From Neospora caninum Liverpool (taxonomy: Eukaryota; Apicomplexa; Conoidasida; Eucoccidiorida; Sarcocystidae), in assembly GCF_000208865.1 (NCBI RefSeq), contig NC_018396.1, forward strand, positions 310,001 through 374,000: a DNA stretch of 64,000 nucleotides. The letters run 5' to 3'. Numbering within the stretch: the stretch's first letter is position 1; the number at the start of each line of letters is the position of its first letter. The translations under genes were made by a program, and so were the position numbers. Below the pieces are notes generated by a model. It worked only from the letters and a program-made list of their open reading frames with translations. It did no database searches and was not told where the DNA came from. This document shows, piece after piece, positions 11,827-22,369 of this stretch.

Positions 11827-12945
11827 TTATCGCCGTTTCTTCTTCAGGTCCGACGCCTCAGTCGCCCTCGCAGGTGCGCCTCTTTGGCGCGTCGCGGAAG
11901 TCCGAGCTGTTTGTCCCTGCTTCTTTTCTTCTCTCTCACGCGGTCCTCGCGAGGCTACATCCTTAACAACAGAGACGCTCTCAGTCTTCTTTTCTGTCCC
12001 TCTCGAGGCAGGTGTATGCGTGACCGATCGCCTCGTTTCCGCAACTTTCGTTATCTCTTTCTTCTCGCCGCGTCTTTCCGTCACCTGCGCGCCTTGTGCG
12101 TCTCTCCATGCCTCGGGCCTCTCTGTCTCCTTCCCCGCCCGCGGGGACACCACCTGCTTCTCGCTGCTTTCGGCAAGAGCCTGAATCCGACGGAAGACTG
12201 CGGCGGTGTCTTCCGCAGTTTCCGGCGGAGTTTCTCTTGCTCGGCGCACAGTCTCTGCAGCCTCGCGCGCGAGGGTCGGGTCCTCGTAATGTCCGTACAG
12301 CGACACTTCTTCCATTTGTTGCTGAAAAACGGAAAACGGCAATCTGACGAAAACTGTTGCTGTGCACACGTTGCACACGCAGCGATGTGAACATCTGCGC
12401 GGCGAACCCTTGGCAGGGAAACATTTCACGGAAGACAAAAAGTAAGACCCGAACTAGATGAACGGCCGAAAAGACCCTCGCTCCCCGGCGGTGATACGAA
12501 CAGACACACACGCGTGAAAAAACCTTTGAGGTGTACATACACGCACATCGATATAGAGACGAGAGAGAGATCTGTGTACAAATGACTCCACATACAAAAC
12601 GTGTATTATATAAGTACATATATAGACATAGATAATGCCAAATCTCCACAAGTACATAAACCACTGTAGACGTATACATACAGACGAGGAAGCATACAGA
12701 TATGTTTGAGAAAACCAGAGATACACAACTAAGTATATACATATATAGGAGCGAATGTATACCTATCCAGATATATGTATTTTTACGGATGCCGCTACAT
12801 TAACATGGATGAATATGACTTCCTGTATCTGATACGCCACATTTAGAGACTGCCAGAGAACACATTTGCAGTGAGAGACAACTAGAAAAGCACTGTACTT
12901 TTACCGGGTATGAATGCAAGTCCACTTCTACACATATACACAAAC

Positions 12946-12990
<45 letters not shown>

Positions 12991-13015
12991 TATATAGTTT
13001 GAAAAGACACACAAA

Positions 13016-13056
<41 letters not shown>

Positions 13057-13207
13057 GCAAAAAGGGTATATATGGGCCTACGCGTTTCTGTTGTTTGCTG
13101 AAGAAGGCTGAGAGCGCATACAAGCCCCGCCAGATGAGGAAGGCGCCGAGTGACGCGCCAAAGAAAGTGAGGGCGGCCTGGAGATTTCGTCTGCCTCGGA
13201 GTCCCAT
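11827..13207 (-). CDS. Putative small single-pass membrane protein, two exons, start uncertain
   Basis: The 3' exon is 12321-11827 and the upstream exon ends at 13082. The donor (CGC/GTAGGC) and acceptor (TTTTTCAG/CAA) join in phase 0. From the ATG at 13207 the product has 206 residues: a basic start MGLRGRRNLQ, one hydrophobic segment (FFGASLGAFLIWRGLYALSAFF, about residues 15-36), then a charged tail beginning QQMEEVSLYGHYEDP that is rich in Lys, Arg and Glu and ends KKKRR. The frame stays open upstream to ATGs at 14149 and 14287, which would add several hundred Ser-rich residues including another hydrophobic stretch. A basic N-terminus and one span would suit a mitochondrial or ER membrane protein, but the family is not recognised. 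The intron carries two long (TA)n runs. The donor is weak, so the model is moderate at best. Confidence 0.5.
12950..13053. repeat. Paired (TA)n microsatellites
   Basis: Perfect TA runs at about 12950-12984 and 13019-13053 with a short run between them, inside the intron of the minus-strand membrane-protein gene. Confidence 0.95.
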
Positions 13208-14287
13208 AAAGTGTCCCTGGTCCCTCAAGTGCAGCAGCAGCTGCGCGCGTCGGTGCACTGCATGCGCCAGTGACGGCGGCTTGCAGAGCGAAGGCGAGAA
13301 GAGGAACTCCCTCGAAAACAGGAGAGAAGAAAACGGCAGAGACGCGAGAGAAAACGAAGCGGAAGGACCGGACGGTAGCGGAGCGCCGGAGGAAATCAAA
13401 CGCGACACACGGCCTGCACGCGAGGAAATCGGGATGCCAAGAGCCGACGAAGAGCAAGGCGGAAACGACGGAGAAAAGGAAGAAGGAAAAGCGGCAGAAG
13501 AGGAAGAAGAACGCGCAGAAGGAAGACACTGGCAGACGGGCGAGACAAAAGCAAGGCGAGAGGAGCCTGGGAGGCGGTCTTTCGTTTCTTTCCCCGTGCG
13601 GGCTGTCGTTTGCCTGTGACGCTTGGGGACTGAAGACGCGGCCGCTTGAGGGAAGACGGCATTCGCGAGCGAAACCGAGCAAGACAAAGACGAAGAAGAA
13701 GAGACAGAGAGGGGAGGGAAGAACTGCGCGAGGAGCGGAGAGATTGCTCCGTTCACCGGAGTGGAGTCGCCTAGCGAGAGAAAAAGAGAAAGAAAAAAAG
13801 CAAGAAAAAGAGAAAGGAAAGGAAGGGAGAGAAACGCAACGCGGGACCGTTTCCAGGAGAGCGAACGCTTCCTTTTGGCGGAAGACGAAACGGAGAAAGA
13901 CGAACAGGCACGAACGTCAAAGGAGGGAGCGAAGGAGTAATGAGGAGACAGAGGAGAGAAAGAGGGAGACGCTAGTGAAGAGGAGGAGAGAAAAGAGAAG
14001 AGAGAGGATGAAGGTGCTTCAGAAGACACCGGAAACGAAGGAGCAAAGTGAGGATGGCAAGGAAAAGACGCCGGTTCGACAGATGCCGAGGTCTCCCGTG
14101 AGGGAGTGCAAGGATGCCCGACGCGTGTGAATTCTTGCTTCTTTTTCATCTTTGTTGACGAAGAAACTGCGCAAAAGGCGAGACTGCGGTGTCTCTTTTT
14201 CCCTTTTTCGCGTCTTTCCTCCGACTGCTGCTTGCTTCCCTCCGCCTGGGAGAAGGCCGAGATCCGAACATCCCTCATTTTCCCCAA

Positions 14288-16223
14288 CTCTCAGCGAGAG
14301 AAAACGCCCATCGAGCAGGTGAAGTCTACAGACACACGTCATGCAGGCCGTCGTCTCTCCTCCCGCAAAAATGCACACAAGTGTCCAAGTCAATGTACAC
14401 ACCGCATAGTTGTATCGGTTTGTTCGTTGGTTCACGGCAGAGGCACACGCGCCTGCCTCTATCTACGTGTACACGCTTCCACATGAATAAAAGTATTTGG
14501 ACCTATACACATAATTATACACAAATAATCCTTCATATATGCATTTAGATTTTTGTACATTGATTGGGGTACGCACATCAGTGAACGCGCTTGGGTGTCG
14601 GCGGAGTAAAAAGACAAGCAGGAGACAGGCGCTGTCTGTTGCGCGACCGGTTGCGGAGCGGCGGTGAAAAGCGAGAAGCGAAGAGAAGGGAGAGAAGAGA
14701 AGGGAGAATGGAAAGAGAAAGGAGGGAAAGACGGTCTTTTGCTCAAGACGGCGAGGGAGTTTACCGCGACAGGCAGCCGGCGAAAAGAGTGTTGTTTCGT
14801 AAAGTCGACGCCGTTGCGAGAAGATACACTCTTGCACTGGAAGAGACGCCGGAAGAGACACTAGAGAGACGGTTGCGATGTTTCTGAGCAGGAGAACGTT
14901 CAACGAATCAAAGGAGATAGAAGCGAGGCGCGCAGGGGGGTGTTTTTTGGTCTGGACCCGAAAAAAGAGAGACAGGTGTCTCTCGCACATCACGGGCGTG
15001 TCGCCCTTGCCTCGGGCAGATCGCGTGGCAAAGATTCTCCTCGCAGCTGGAGCCGGAGGAGGGAAGGCCGTCTTCTCTGAAAACGGCGTTTTCCCTCTCG
15101 TGCGCTGGTCTGGAAGAGAGAAGAGAGTGAGTCTATTCTTCCCGCTTCTGTCGCATTGTTTTCAATAAAAACAGGGGGGGAAGAAATGGGCGCGGTTGCA
15201 GCCTCGCAAAGACGGCTGAGAGAGCGCGGGCATGAAACGAGTTTTTTCGAGTTTCGCGTCTCTCGGCGCTGTCGATTTGCCTCGAGTTTCCCGGCCAGCG
15301 ACAACCTCGCTTCTCTCAGCTGCCGCCTCGCAGAGAAAAAGACGAAGGCTCTTCGTGAGAGCAGGGAAGGCAGAAGGAAGAGAACGAGAAGAGAGAAGAC
15401 GAGCAAAGAAGAAGGCTTGATCCACCCGAAAGAGAAGGATGAAGCCGTCAGCGTTGCTTTCGTCTTCCTTCTCGAGTTCTCCTCTCTCGTCCTCGCGCTC
15501 TCTCTCTTTCTTCTCTCCCTTCTTCCTTTCTTCTCCTCGATGGGCGGTTCGACACCGTCCCGTCGGCAAGGCGCGCATGAAAGAAACGCTCCTCGTAGGA
15601 AGAAGACAGAGGACCAAGACAGTCCTTCTTCCGCCCTACGTAGCGCCCAAAGTACGGCTGAGAGACGACACGAAAGGGAAAGAACTCATGTGAAAGGGAA
15701 AGAGACAGAGGGGTGGACCCTCTGTGCCGACTCTTCCTTGTTCTCTTTCCTTGCTGGCTGTCCTCTCCTGCTGTCTTGTCCCCGACGTCCCTTCTTCGCT
15801 TCAATCCCCCTGTCACCTCATCCCATCTTTATGTCTATCGATCGGCCTCTCTCCTCTCTTGCTCTTCATTTTCTTGCTTTTCTTCTCTCTCTTCCTCTTC
15901 TTTCGCTTCCTCTTCTCTGGCTTCCTCTTCTCTCGCCTCCTCTTCTCTCGCCTCCTCTTCTCTCGCTTCCTCTTCTCTCGCTTCCTCTCCGTGCTTTCCC
16001 TCGTCTCTCTGTTCTGTTCTTTCTCCCTCTTCCTCTTCTCTGTCTCCTTCTTCTCTCTTCCTCTTCTCCCTTTTCTTGTGCCTCTTTCTCGTGTTTCGTC
16101 CGCCTTGGTGCCCGCAGACCGCTCGAGGTCGGCTGTATCGATGCCGTCTCCTTCCGCTGTGTCTCTTTGCAGCTTTCCTCTCCATCCGTGGATTCTCTTC
16201 TGTCTGCTTTTTCCCTCCTGCAG
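14288..16223. other. Probable IF-2 promoter, 5' UTR and unresolved N-terminal exon(s)
   Basis: This lies between the longest minus-strand model and the first homologous IF-2 exon. The IF-2 frame is open from 15156, with candidate starts at 15156 and 15186 (MGAVAASQRRLRERG). From about 15720 to 16220 the sequence is almost pure pyrimidine repeat (TCTCGCCTCCTCT-like units) ending in a perfect acceptor at 16222-16223, so most of it is probably intron. A phase-compatible donor occurs near 15688 (ACTCAT/GTGAAA), but I cannot prove its use. Confidence 0.4.
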
Positions 16224-18771
16224 GAACTGCGCGTCTTCTTCCGGGTTGACTACGCAACTTGCTTGCGAGCGTGCGGTGTACGCACACCCGAGCCCCACCG
16301 GTACCTCTGGCGAGACGAAACCGGCGATCGGCACTTTGAGTGCGTGAACAAGAGCAAAGTCCTCGTTCCCTTCTCTTCGGCTGCTCATGCATGCAAGCTC
16401 TTTGGCCTCCACCCCGTTCTTGTTGACCCAGAACCCGATTGGTCTTCCTCGTTTTCATTCCCCTCTCCTTCTTCCTCTTCTTCTTCTTCTTCTCTTTCTT
16501 CTCCCTCTTCCTCTTCTCCTTCTCTCTCTTCTCCTTCTCTCTCTTCTCCTTCTCTCTCTTCTCATTCTCTCTCTTCTCCTTCTCTCTCTTCTCCTTCTCT
16601 CTCTTCTCCTTCTTCCTTCCCTTGTACAAAAGTTGTTGTTCTCCTAGGGCACATCAACCACGGAAAGACGACGCTTCTCGATCGTCTCGCAGGGACTCTC
16701 GTGGCCCCTTTTGAGGCGGGGGGAATTACGCAAAACCTCTCTGCAGTTACTGTCAAGATTCCATCTTCGATTTCTCACGCCGATGCTTGCTCAGGCCTGA
16801 ACACAACCCCGTTGTCATTTTCTTCCGCCTCTTCCTCCTCTTCCTCTTCTTCCTCGTCTTCCTCTTCTTCCTCCGCCTCTGCGCGAGGAGGGGGGGAGAG
16901 TCTGGGGGGACAGGAGCCGGAAGAGAATTGGACTCAACTGACGTTCATCGACACCCCCGGCCACGCGACGTTTGGTTCAATGCGAGGGCGGGCGAGTGCA
17001 TCCGCAGATCTTGCATGTGTCGTGGTTGACGTCACGGAGGGGAAAGGCCTGCAGACGGAGGAGGTTCTTCGCCTCGCTGACGCGTACGACCTGCCGGTGC
17101 TCATCGTGATAAACAAAGTCGACAAACTCGCCCCTGCGCACGCGCGCGATGCGTCCGAAGCGAGCGCAGGCGGCGAAGTGGAGGGCGAAACCAGAGGCGA
17201 GAGATGCGCAGGATTCGCAGATTCGAACGAGGTTCAAATCGTCAAGATGGAGCTGCGCAGACAGTGCCAGGAACTGAGAGAAAAAGGTTTGCTGAAACGC
17301 GACCTTAACCACGAAGTGATGAACGCCGTCTGCGTCTCTGCACTTTACGGCGACGGCATCGAGGTAAGCCACAGTGTGGCTCTCCAAGCGCCAAAGGGTG
17401 AAGAAGGAAAGAGACACAGACAAAGACACAAACGTCGAAGAAGATGAAGAAGAAAGACAGGGTGAAGCACGAAGATCCTCGTCACTTTTCCGTCCCTCTG
17501 TGTCTTTCGCTGCTTCTCTTCATTGCGCTTCCGTTTCCCGTATCGCTTTGGCGTTCTCCTCGTGTCTCTGTTTCGCTCGCCAAAATCCAGCGGCGCCTCA
17601 GTTTTCTCTGGCTTCTCTTCTCCCCCTCTGGCTGGTGCGTCTCGCTCGCCCTACTCGTGACTTCAGTCCTCAGGGCTTCCTGCGAAGGCCTTTCGCGAAT
17701 CAAACGTTCTTCCTCTTTCATTGGCTCTTCCCTGTCGCTCTGTCTCTTCTTTCTCCCCGTCTCTCTTTTCCGTCACTGCATCGTCTGTCTCTCGCTGTCT
17801 CTTCTTTCTCCCCCGTCTCTTCTTTCTCCCCGTCTCTCCTTTCCCTCACTGCATCGTCTGTCTCTCGCTGTCTCTTCTTTCTGCCCCGTCTCTTCTTTTT
17901 CCCACTGTCTCTCTTGTCTCTTTCTTTGTCCTCAGACGCTCCTTCGTCGCCTGGTTCATCTCGCTTCTTCGTCGCCACCTGCGCGGTCTCTCTCTTCGCT
18001 CTCTCTTTCTCCTGGCGCTGCGGCAATGCATGCAAAGCACAAGCGAAGATCCGACTGTCTCGTCGACGCGCACGTGCCTCCTGCTGCCGTTGGCATCGTC
18101 CTCGAAGTTGGGAAGAGCAGCGACCGCGGCGTCTTATATACGGTTCTCATCAAACAGGGACACTTCTCCATTGGTGCGTCTTTCTTTCCTATCCGTGAAA
18201 ATATACTCAACCCGAAAACAAACAAAAGCCAACACGAGGGTTATACGCACACAGAAACATATATATATATATATATATACATGTCTATCTGTTTATATTT
18301 TGTATGTCTACGTATATATATATATATATATATATGTTGATACATGAATGTGCGTGCGCATATGTATATATACATCCCTACACCAAATATACTGCGTTGA
18401 TTTATGTGTTTGCGGTTGGATTGTTTTGGTTTTTGTCTTTAATCGAGATCTGCCGTTTTTATAGTGTTTCCCACTTGGTTGGATGTCCACAAGTCGAGCC
18501 TATCTGCCTTTCTTCTTCTGGTCGTGTTAAACGCCCCTCTTTAGCTGTCATTTTGTCTCGACGTGGTGACCTTAGAGGGGCGTATTTGCATCGCTACCGG
18601 CAACGCGCAGGCGCTTCGCCATGCACGCATGATACCCTGGCAATTGACGTGCACGTACTGGCATATATATATATATATATATATACGTATTTATATGGGT
18701 ATATATGGGTACGTTTATGCATGTATATAGATGTGTGTGTACATATGTATGTATCTGCACATGCACCACGC

Positions 18772-18802
<31 letters not shown>

Positions 18803-21800
18803 TGTATGTATGTATGTATGTATGTATGTATGTACATTTGCATATTTGTGTAGAAAAGTATGTATGTGAGCACCACAAATGGATATTTTCCTGCATGCAC
18901 ATACGGTGCCTCATCTCTGTTTGTTGGGTCTCTGGTCCTTCCTTTCCTTATGTTGGCAGGGAGTTACTTCGTGGCAGGCAGCGCCTACGGCAGGATTCGC
19001 TCCATTGAACTTGTCTCCTCCACGTACTCTTCTCCTCGCTCTCCGTCTGCCTCTTCTTTCCAGTCTGCTTTCAAATCGTTTCCGGAATCTCCTCTTCGAC
19101 ATGCGCCTTCGGGCGAAGCGTCTCTGTCTCCGTCGTACCCACCGGGGACAGTGGTGACGTGTGGGGTATCTCGGGCCATTGGCGACGGCGACTGTGGGGT
19201 GGACGATCGCATCTATCTGCTGCCGCAGTGTCGGGCCTTTCGCCTCGCGGAGTATCGCCGCGGGATCGAGCGCCTCGCGCGCATGCAGATCGACGGGACG
19301 CCGCTCGAGATCGCCCAGTGGGAGGCAGACCATCCCACAGTGCAGCGACGCTTGGGGACTCGGCGCACCGGGCCGAGGAGACAGGAGACAGGGCGGGGCG
19401 TCGACGACGCGAACGACGCCGCGCTCGCCAGGAAAGAGGTCACGCGCGGTCGAAGGGCCATCGAAGAATTCGGCGTCGAGGCGGCCCTCAGCCCCAAGGC
19501 AACCGGCGATCGAGGCTTTCTCAGTGATTGGAAAACGCCGGGCGCAAAAGAAGAGGGGGAAGAGCGCGAAGGGGAAGAAAGAGGAGGCGAAGAAAGGGAC
19601 GGGTCCCAGGGTCGTCTGTTCCGGAACGTTACGATGGAAGAATTTCATCAGCCTTTAGGGCGACGGCGGGGGAAGAGCAGGTTGGCAGGCAGAGAGGAGA
19701 GACGTTTGTTGAAGGGCGATGACGAGAGGAGCGACGAGAGTGGCGACGACTGGGAGGCGCGCGTGCGCGACGGCGGGAGAGGCAGAACGCGGCAGAAAGA
19801 GGAAGAAGAGATTGACGAGTCGGACGTGTCGAGGGACTCTCGCCTCGTCGATGAATGGACCCTCCTTCGCAACTCTGTTTCCGGAACAGGCGAGGAGAAC
19901 AAGGCGCCGCAAGAGTACGACTCCATTGCCATGACCAGCGACACCGCACGCCCGCTGTACATCCACACGCGCGGCTCAGAGCGACTGGAGCCGCCTTCTG
20001 TCTTTGGAGGCGACGAAGATGGGGACGAGGACGAATCTGCGGGGCGAAGCCGTGGGCGCAAACGCAGCCGGCGAGGCCGCGAGCGAGACGAAGCAGACTC
20101 AGAGGATGAGCGCCGGGGAGGAAATGTGCATGAATTCTGGGGCGGACACGAAAGCCGAGAAGACTGGTATGAAGCGGTGAAGGAGAAGAACGCGGCTCTG
20201 ATGGACCGCTGGCGGTCGAGATCGAAACACCGGGTAAGCACAAGGCAAAAGACAGCAGTCTGCCGCACTTCCTGTTCCCTTCCTCGAAACCAGCGAAAAC
20301 GCCGACACTTGCGCGTGGCTCCTGAAGATGTCCTGGTACCCACAGCGGCACGGTGAAGCAGCGCGCGTGCCTGCAGTCACATGACCACGCGTGACTCCGG
20401 GGGGGGAGAGCTTCTGAACGGAGCTCTGTTTGAAACGTATCTCTCAACCTAGCTAGGGTTCTCTCCTCGGACCCCCTCCAGTGTCTGTTGTCTTTGTTTT
20501 TCCGGCGATAGGCTCTCGGTTCAGCTGTGGACGGCCCTGGCGTGGGCGGTGTGTCGCTCACAACAGCCTATAGGATTGGAGTCTCTCTGTGTGCTGTGGC
20601 CTTGGGAGAACCTCGGAAGGGACGTTTGGTGGAGGAACCAGTCTCGAGGGGTGTCTCTCTTTTTTCCTGTGTGCCTCGTCGTAGACGCTTGCGCAGAGGG
20701 CAGAGACAGGCGGGAGCGCCCGCCGGTGTCTTCGCGTTTCTTGGGTTCCTCGGCCCTGGGCCCAGAAAAAAAACAGAGGTTCGCAGCTTCTCGCGGTCGC
20801 TTTTCTTCGACATTGCGTGTTGACTGTCACAGAAGGGGAGGACGCCAAGCCGGCGTGTAGGGTCGTGTAGTGTTCTCTTGGCGTTCGTCTGTGACATTTA
20901 GCGTCTGTCTGTCTCTGGCCTTCTCGGCGCAGGATTTAGAACGGCGGGAGCAGCGACGGAAGGAACGCGCGATGCTGGTCGAGGCCGAGCGCATGCGGCG
21001 CCACGCGCTGAAGGAACCACCCTTAACAGAAGAAGAAATTCGAGAGATCATGGGAGAGGACGAGAAGTTCCAGGAGGCGGAACGCTTCGGAGACGAGGCG
21101 GACGAAACGCGTCTTGAGAAGAAACATGTAAGTGTCTCGTAGCCATGACCTCGCAGTGACCAATAGGCCTCAGGGAGGGGGGGGGGGGGTCGAACAGGAC
21201 CGCAGGCTCCCCGCCGCGCGTGTCTGTGAACGAGGGATAGGAACGCGCAGGACCATGTGGCGAAACGACAGAGCATTTCATGTGGTCAGATGTTGAGACA
21301 GTCGGGAGATACGAATGTATAGCTGCGTGCTAGCCAGCTAGCCGGTGACAGGGAGTCACTGTTACGTGTGTTCGTAGCGCCCGTTACTCGCAGTTTGCGC
21401 TTAGTTTGTACTTGCGAGGGCGTGTCTTTCGTGGGCCAGCTGTGACACACAGGATCCGGGACTTTCTGACAAACGTACAGTCTACATTTGAACATTCATG
21501 CATCCAGCCCGACTGCATTGATGTACACGGTTACTGTACATCCAGGGGAATGGCGCCTGCGTGTTTTGCGCTTGCGTCTGAGTCGCCGGTGAACAGTTTT
21601 GCTTTGTTAGCTGCATGCAATGTCCTCGTCGATCTTTGTTGTTTTTTCGTTGTCGTAGAAACAACGGGCCAAGCCGTTCCTGATCCCTGCAAAAAACGCC
21701 CCCGTCATCCCAGTCATTCTCCGCACTGATGTCGTCGGGACCTTCGATGTGCTTCTCGATGAAATGGAAAAGCTCCAGGTGAGCGTCATATACAAACATA

Positions 21801-22369
21801 TATATATATATATATATAAGTATATATATTCATGTATGTAGACATGTTGATATGAATGTGTCGAACTCTGTAGACGTAGTTATGGGTTTTCGATATGTCT
21901 ATATATAGATGTACTTTCTACTTCGTGGTAGAGAGCGAACTAACGCCGTGGTTCCCTGCAGTCTCTGCTTTGTGATTTGTTTCCCCTTCTGCGTTTTTCC
22001 GTTCCCCCCCACTCTACCTCCTTTCCCCATCCCGCCGTCCGATTTTCTGCCTCTGTGCTGTTCCAGGGAGAGTTCGGCATGCGGATTCCCGTTGTCCACG
22101 GGGGCATTGGCCCCGTTGTGCCCCGGGACGTGGTGCATGCAGAGGTGGAGAAGACGTATGGCTACTGCCCGATCTACGCCTTTAAAGTTCCCGTGCTTCC
22201 AGACGCAATTAAGCAGGCCCTGGCCACATCTGTTGTTATTAAGAGGTTTGACGTCTTCACTGATCTCCTCGCCGACTTGCGCGAACGCTGCGTCAATACC
22301 CAGAAGCTGCTTGACCACAACATCTACGTCCGAAGTCTCAAGACGGAGCCCACGAAGTCTGGGCTGTGA
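16224..22369 (+). CDS. Bacterial-type translation initiation factor IF-2 (organellar), lacking C2 domain; N-terminus unresolved
   Basis: Six exons are resolved: 16224-17363, 17936-18173, 18960-20233, 20933-21127, 21659-21778 and 22067-22369, giving 1089 residues in one consistent frame. The G domain shows G1 GHINHGKTT, switch I EAGGITQN, G3 DTPGHATF and G4 NKVDK. Domain II follows (AAVGIVLEVGKSSDRGVLYT, then SYFVAGSAYGRIRSI). Domain III/C1 is split over the last exons (VIPVILRTDVVGTFDVLL; FGMRIPVVHGGIGPVVPRDV). Translation stops right after C1, so the C2 domain that binds initiator fMet-tRNA is not encoded. Inserts include Ser-rich runs before G1 and inside the G domain, and a roughly 300-residue charged segment between domains II and III. 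It should promote initiation in the apicoplast or mitochondrion. The targeting peptide is probably on the unresolved 5' exon, so the organelle cannot be assigned. Introns 2 and 5 carry microsatellites. Confidence 0.93.
16515..16613 (+). repeat. 15-bp repeat encoding Ser-Pro-Ser-Leu-Ser inside the IF-2 exon
   Basis: Near-perfect tandem copies of a TCTCCTTCTCTCTCT-type unit. In the IF-2 frame they encode repeated SPSLS, one copy having SHSLS, just before the G1 motif. A second Ser run (codons TCT/TCC/TCG) sits at about 16817-16880 within the G domain. Confidence 0.9.
18259..18685. repeat. Three (TA)n runs in IF-2 intron 2
   Basis: TA runs at about 18259-18279, 18312-18335 and 18661-18685, all within the intron between exons 17936-18173 and 18960-20233. 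Confidence 0.92.
18773..18834. repeat. (TATG)n tetranucleotide microsatellite, about 15 units
   Basis: A perfect TATG array in IF-2 intron 2, about 125 bp before the acceptor at 18958-18959. It is long and perfect, so likely polymorphic. Confidence 0.95.

Noticed and set aside
13270..14130. 286-codon plus-strand frame rich in Lys/Arg/Glu
   Set aside because: It is the antisense of Ser-rich minus-strand sequence. It has no recognisable domain and its composition is that of a purine tract.
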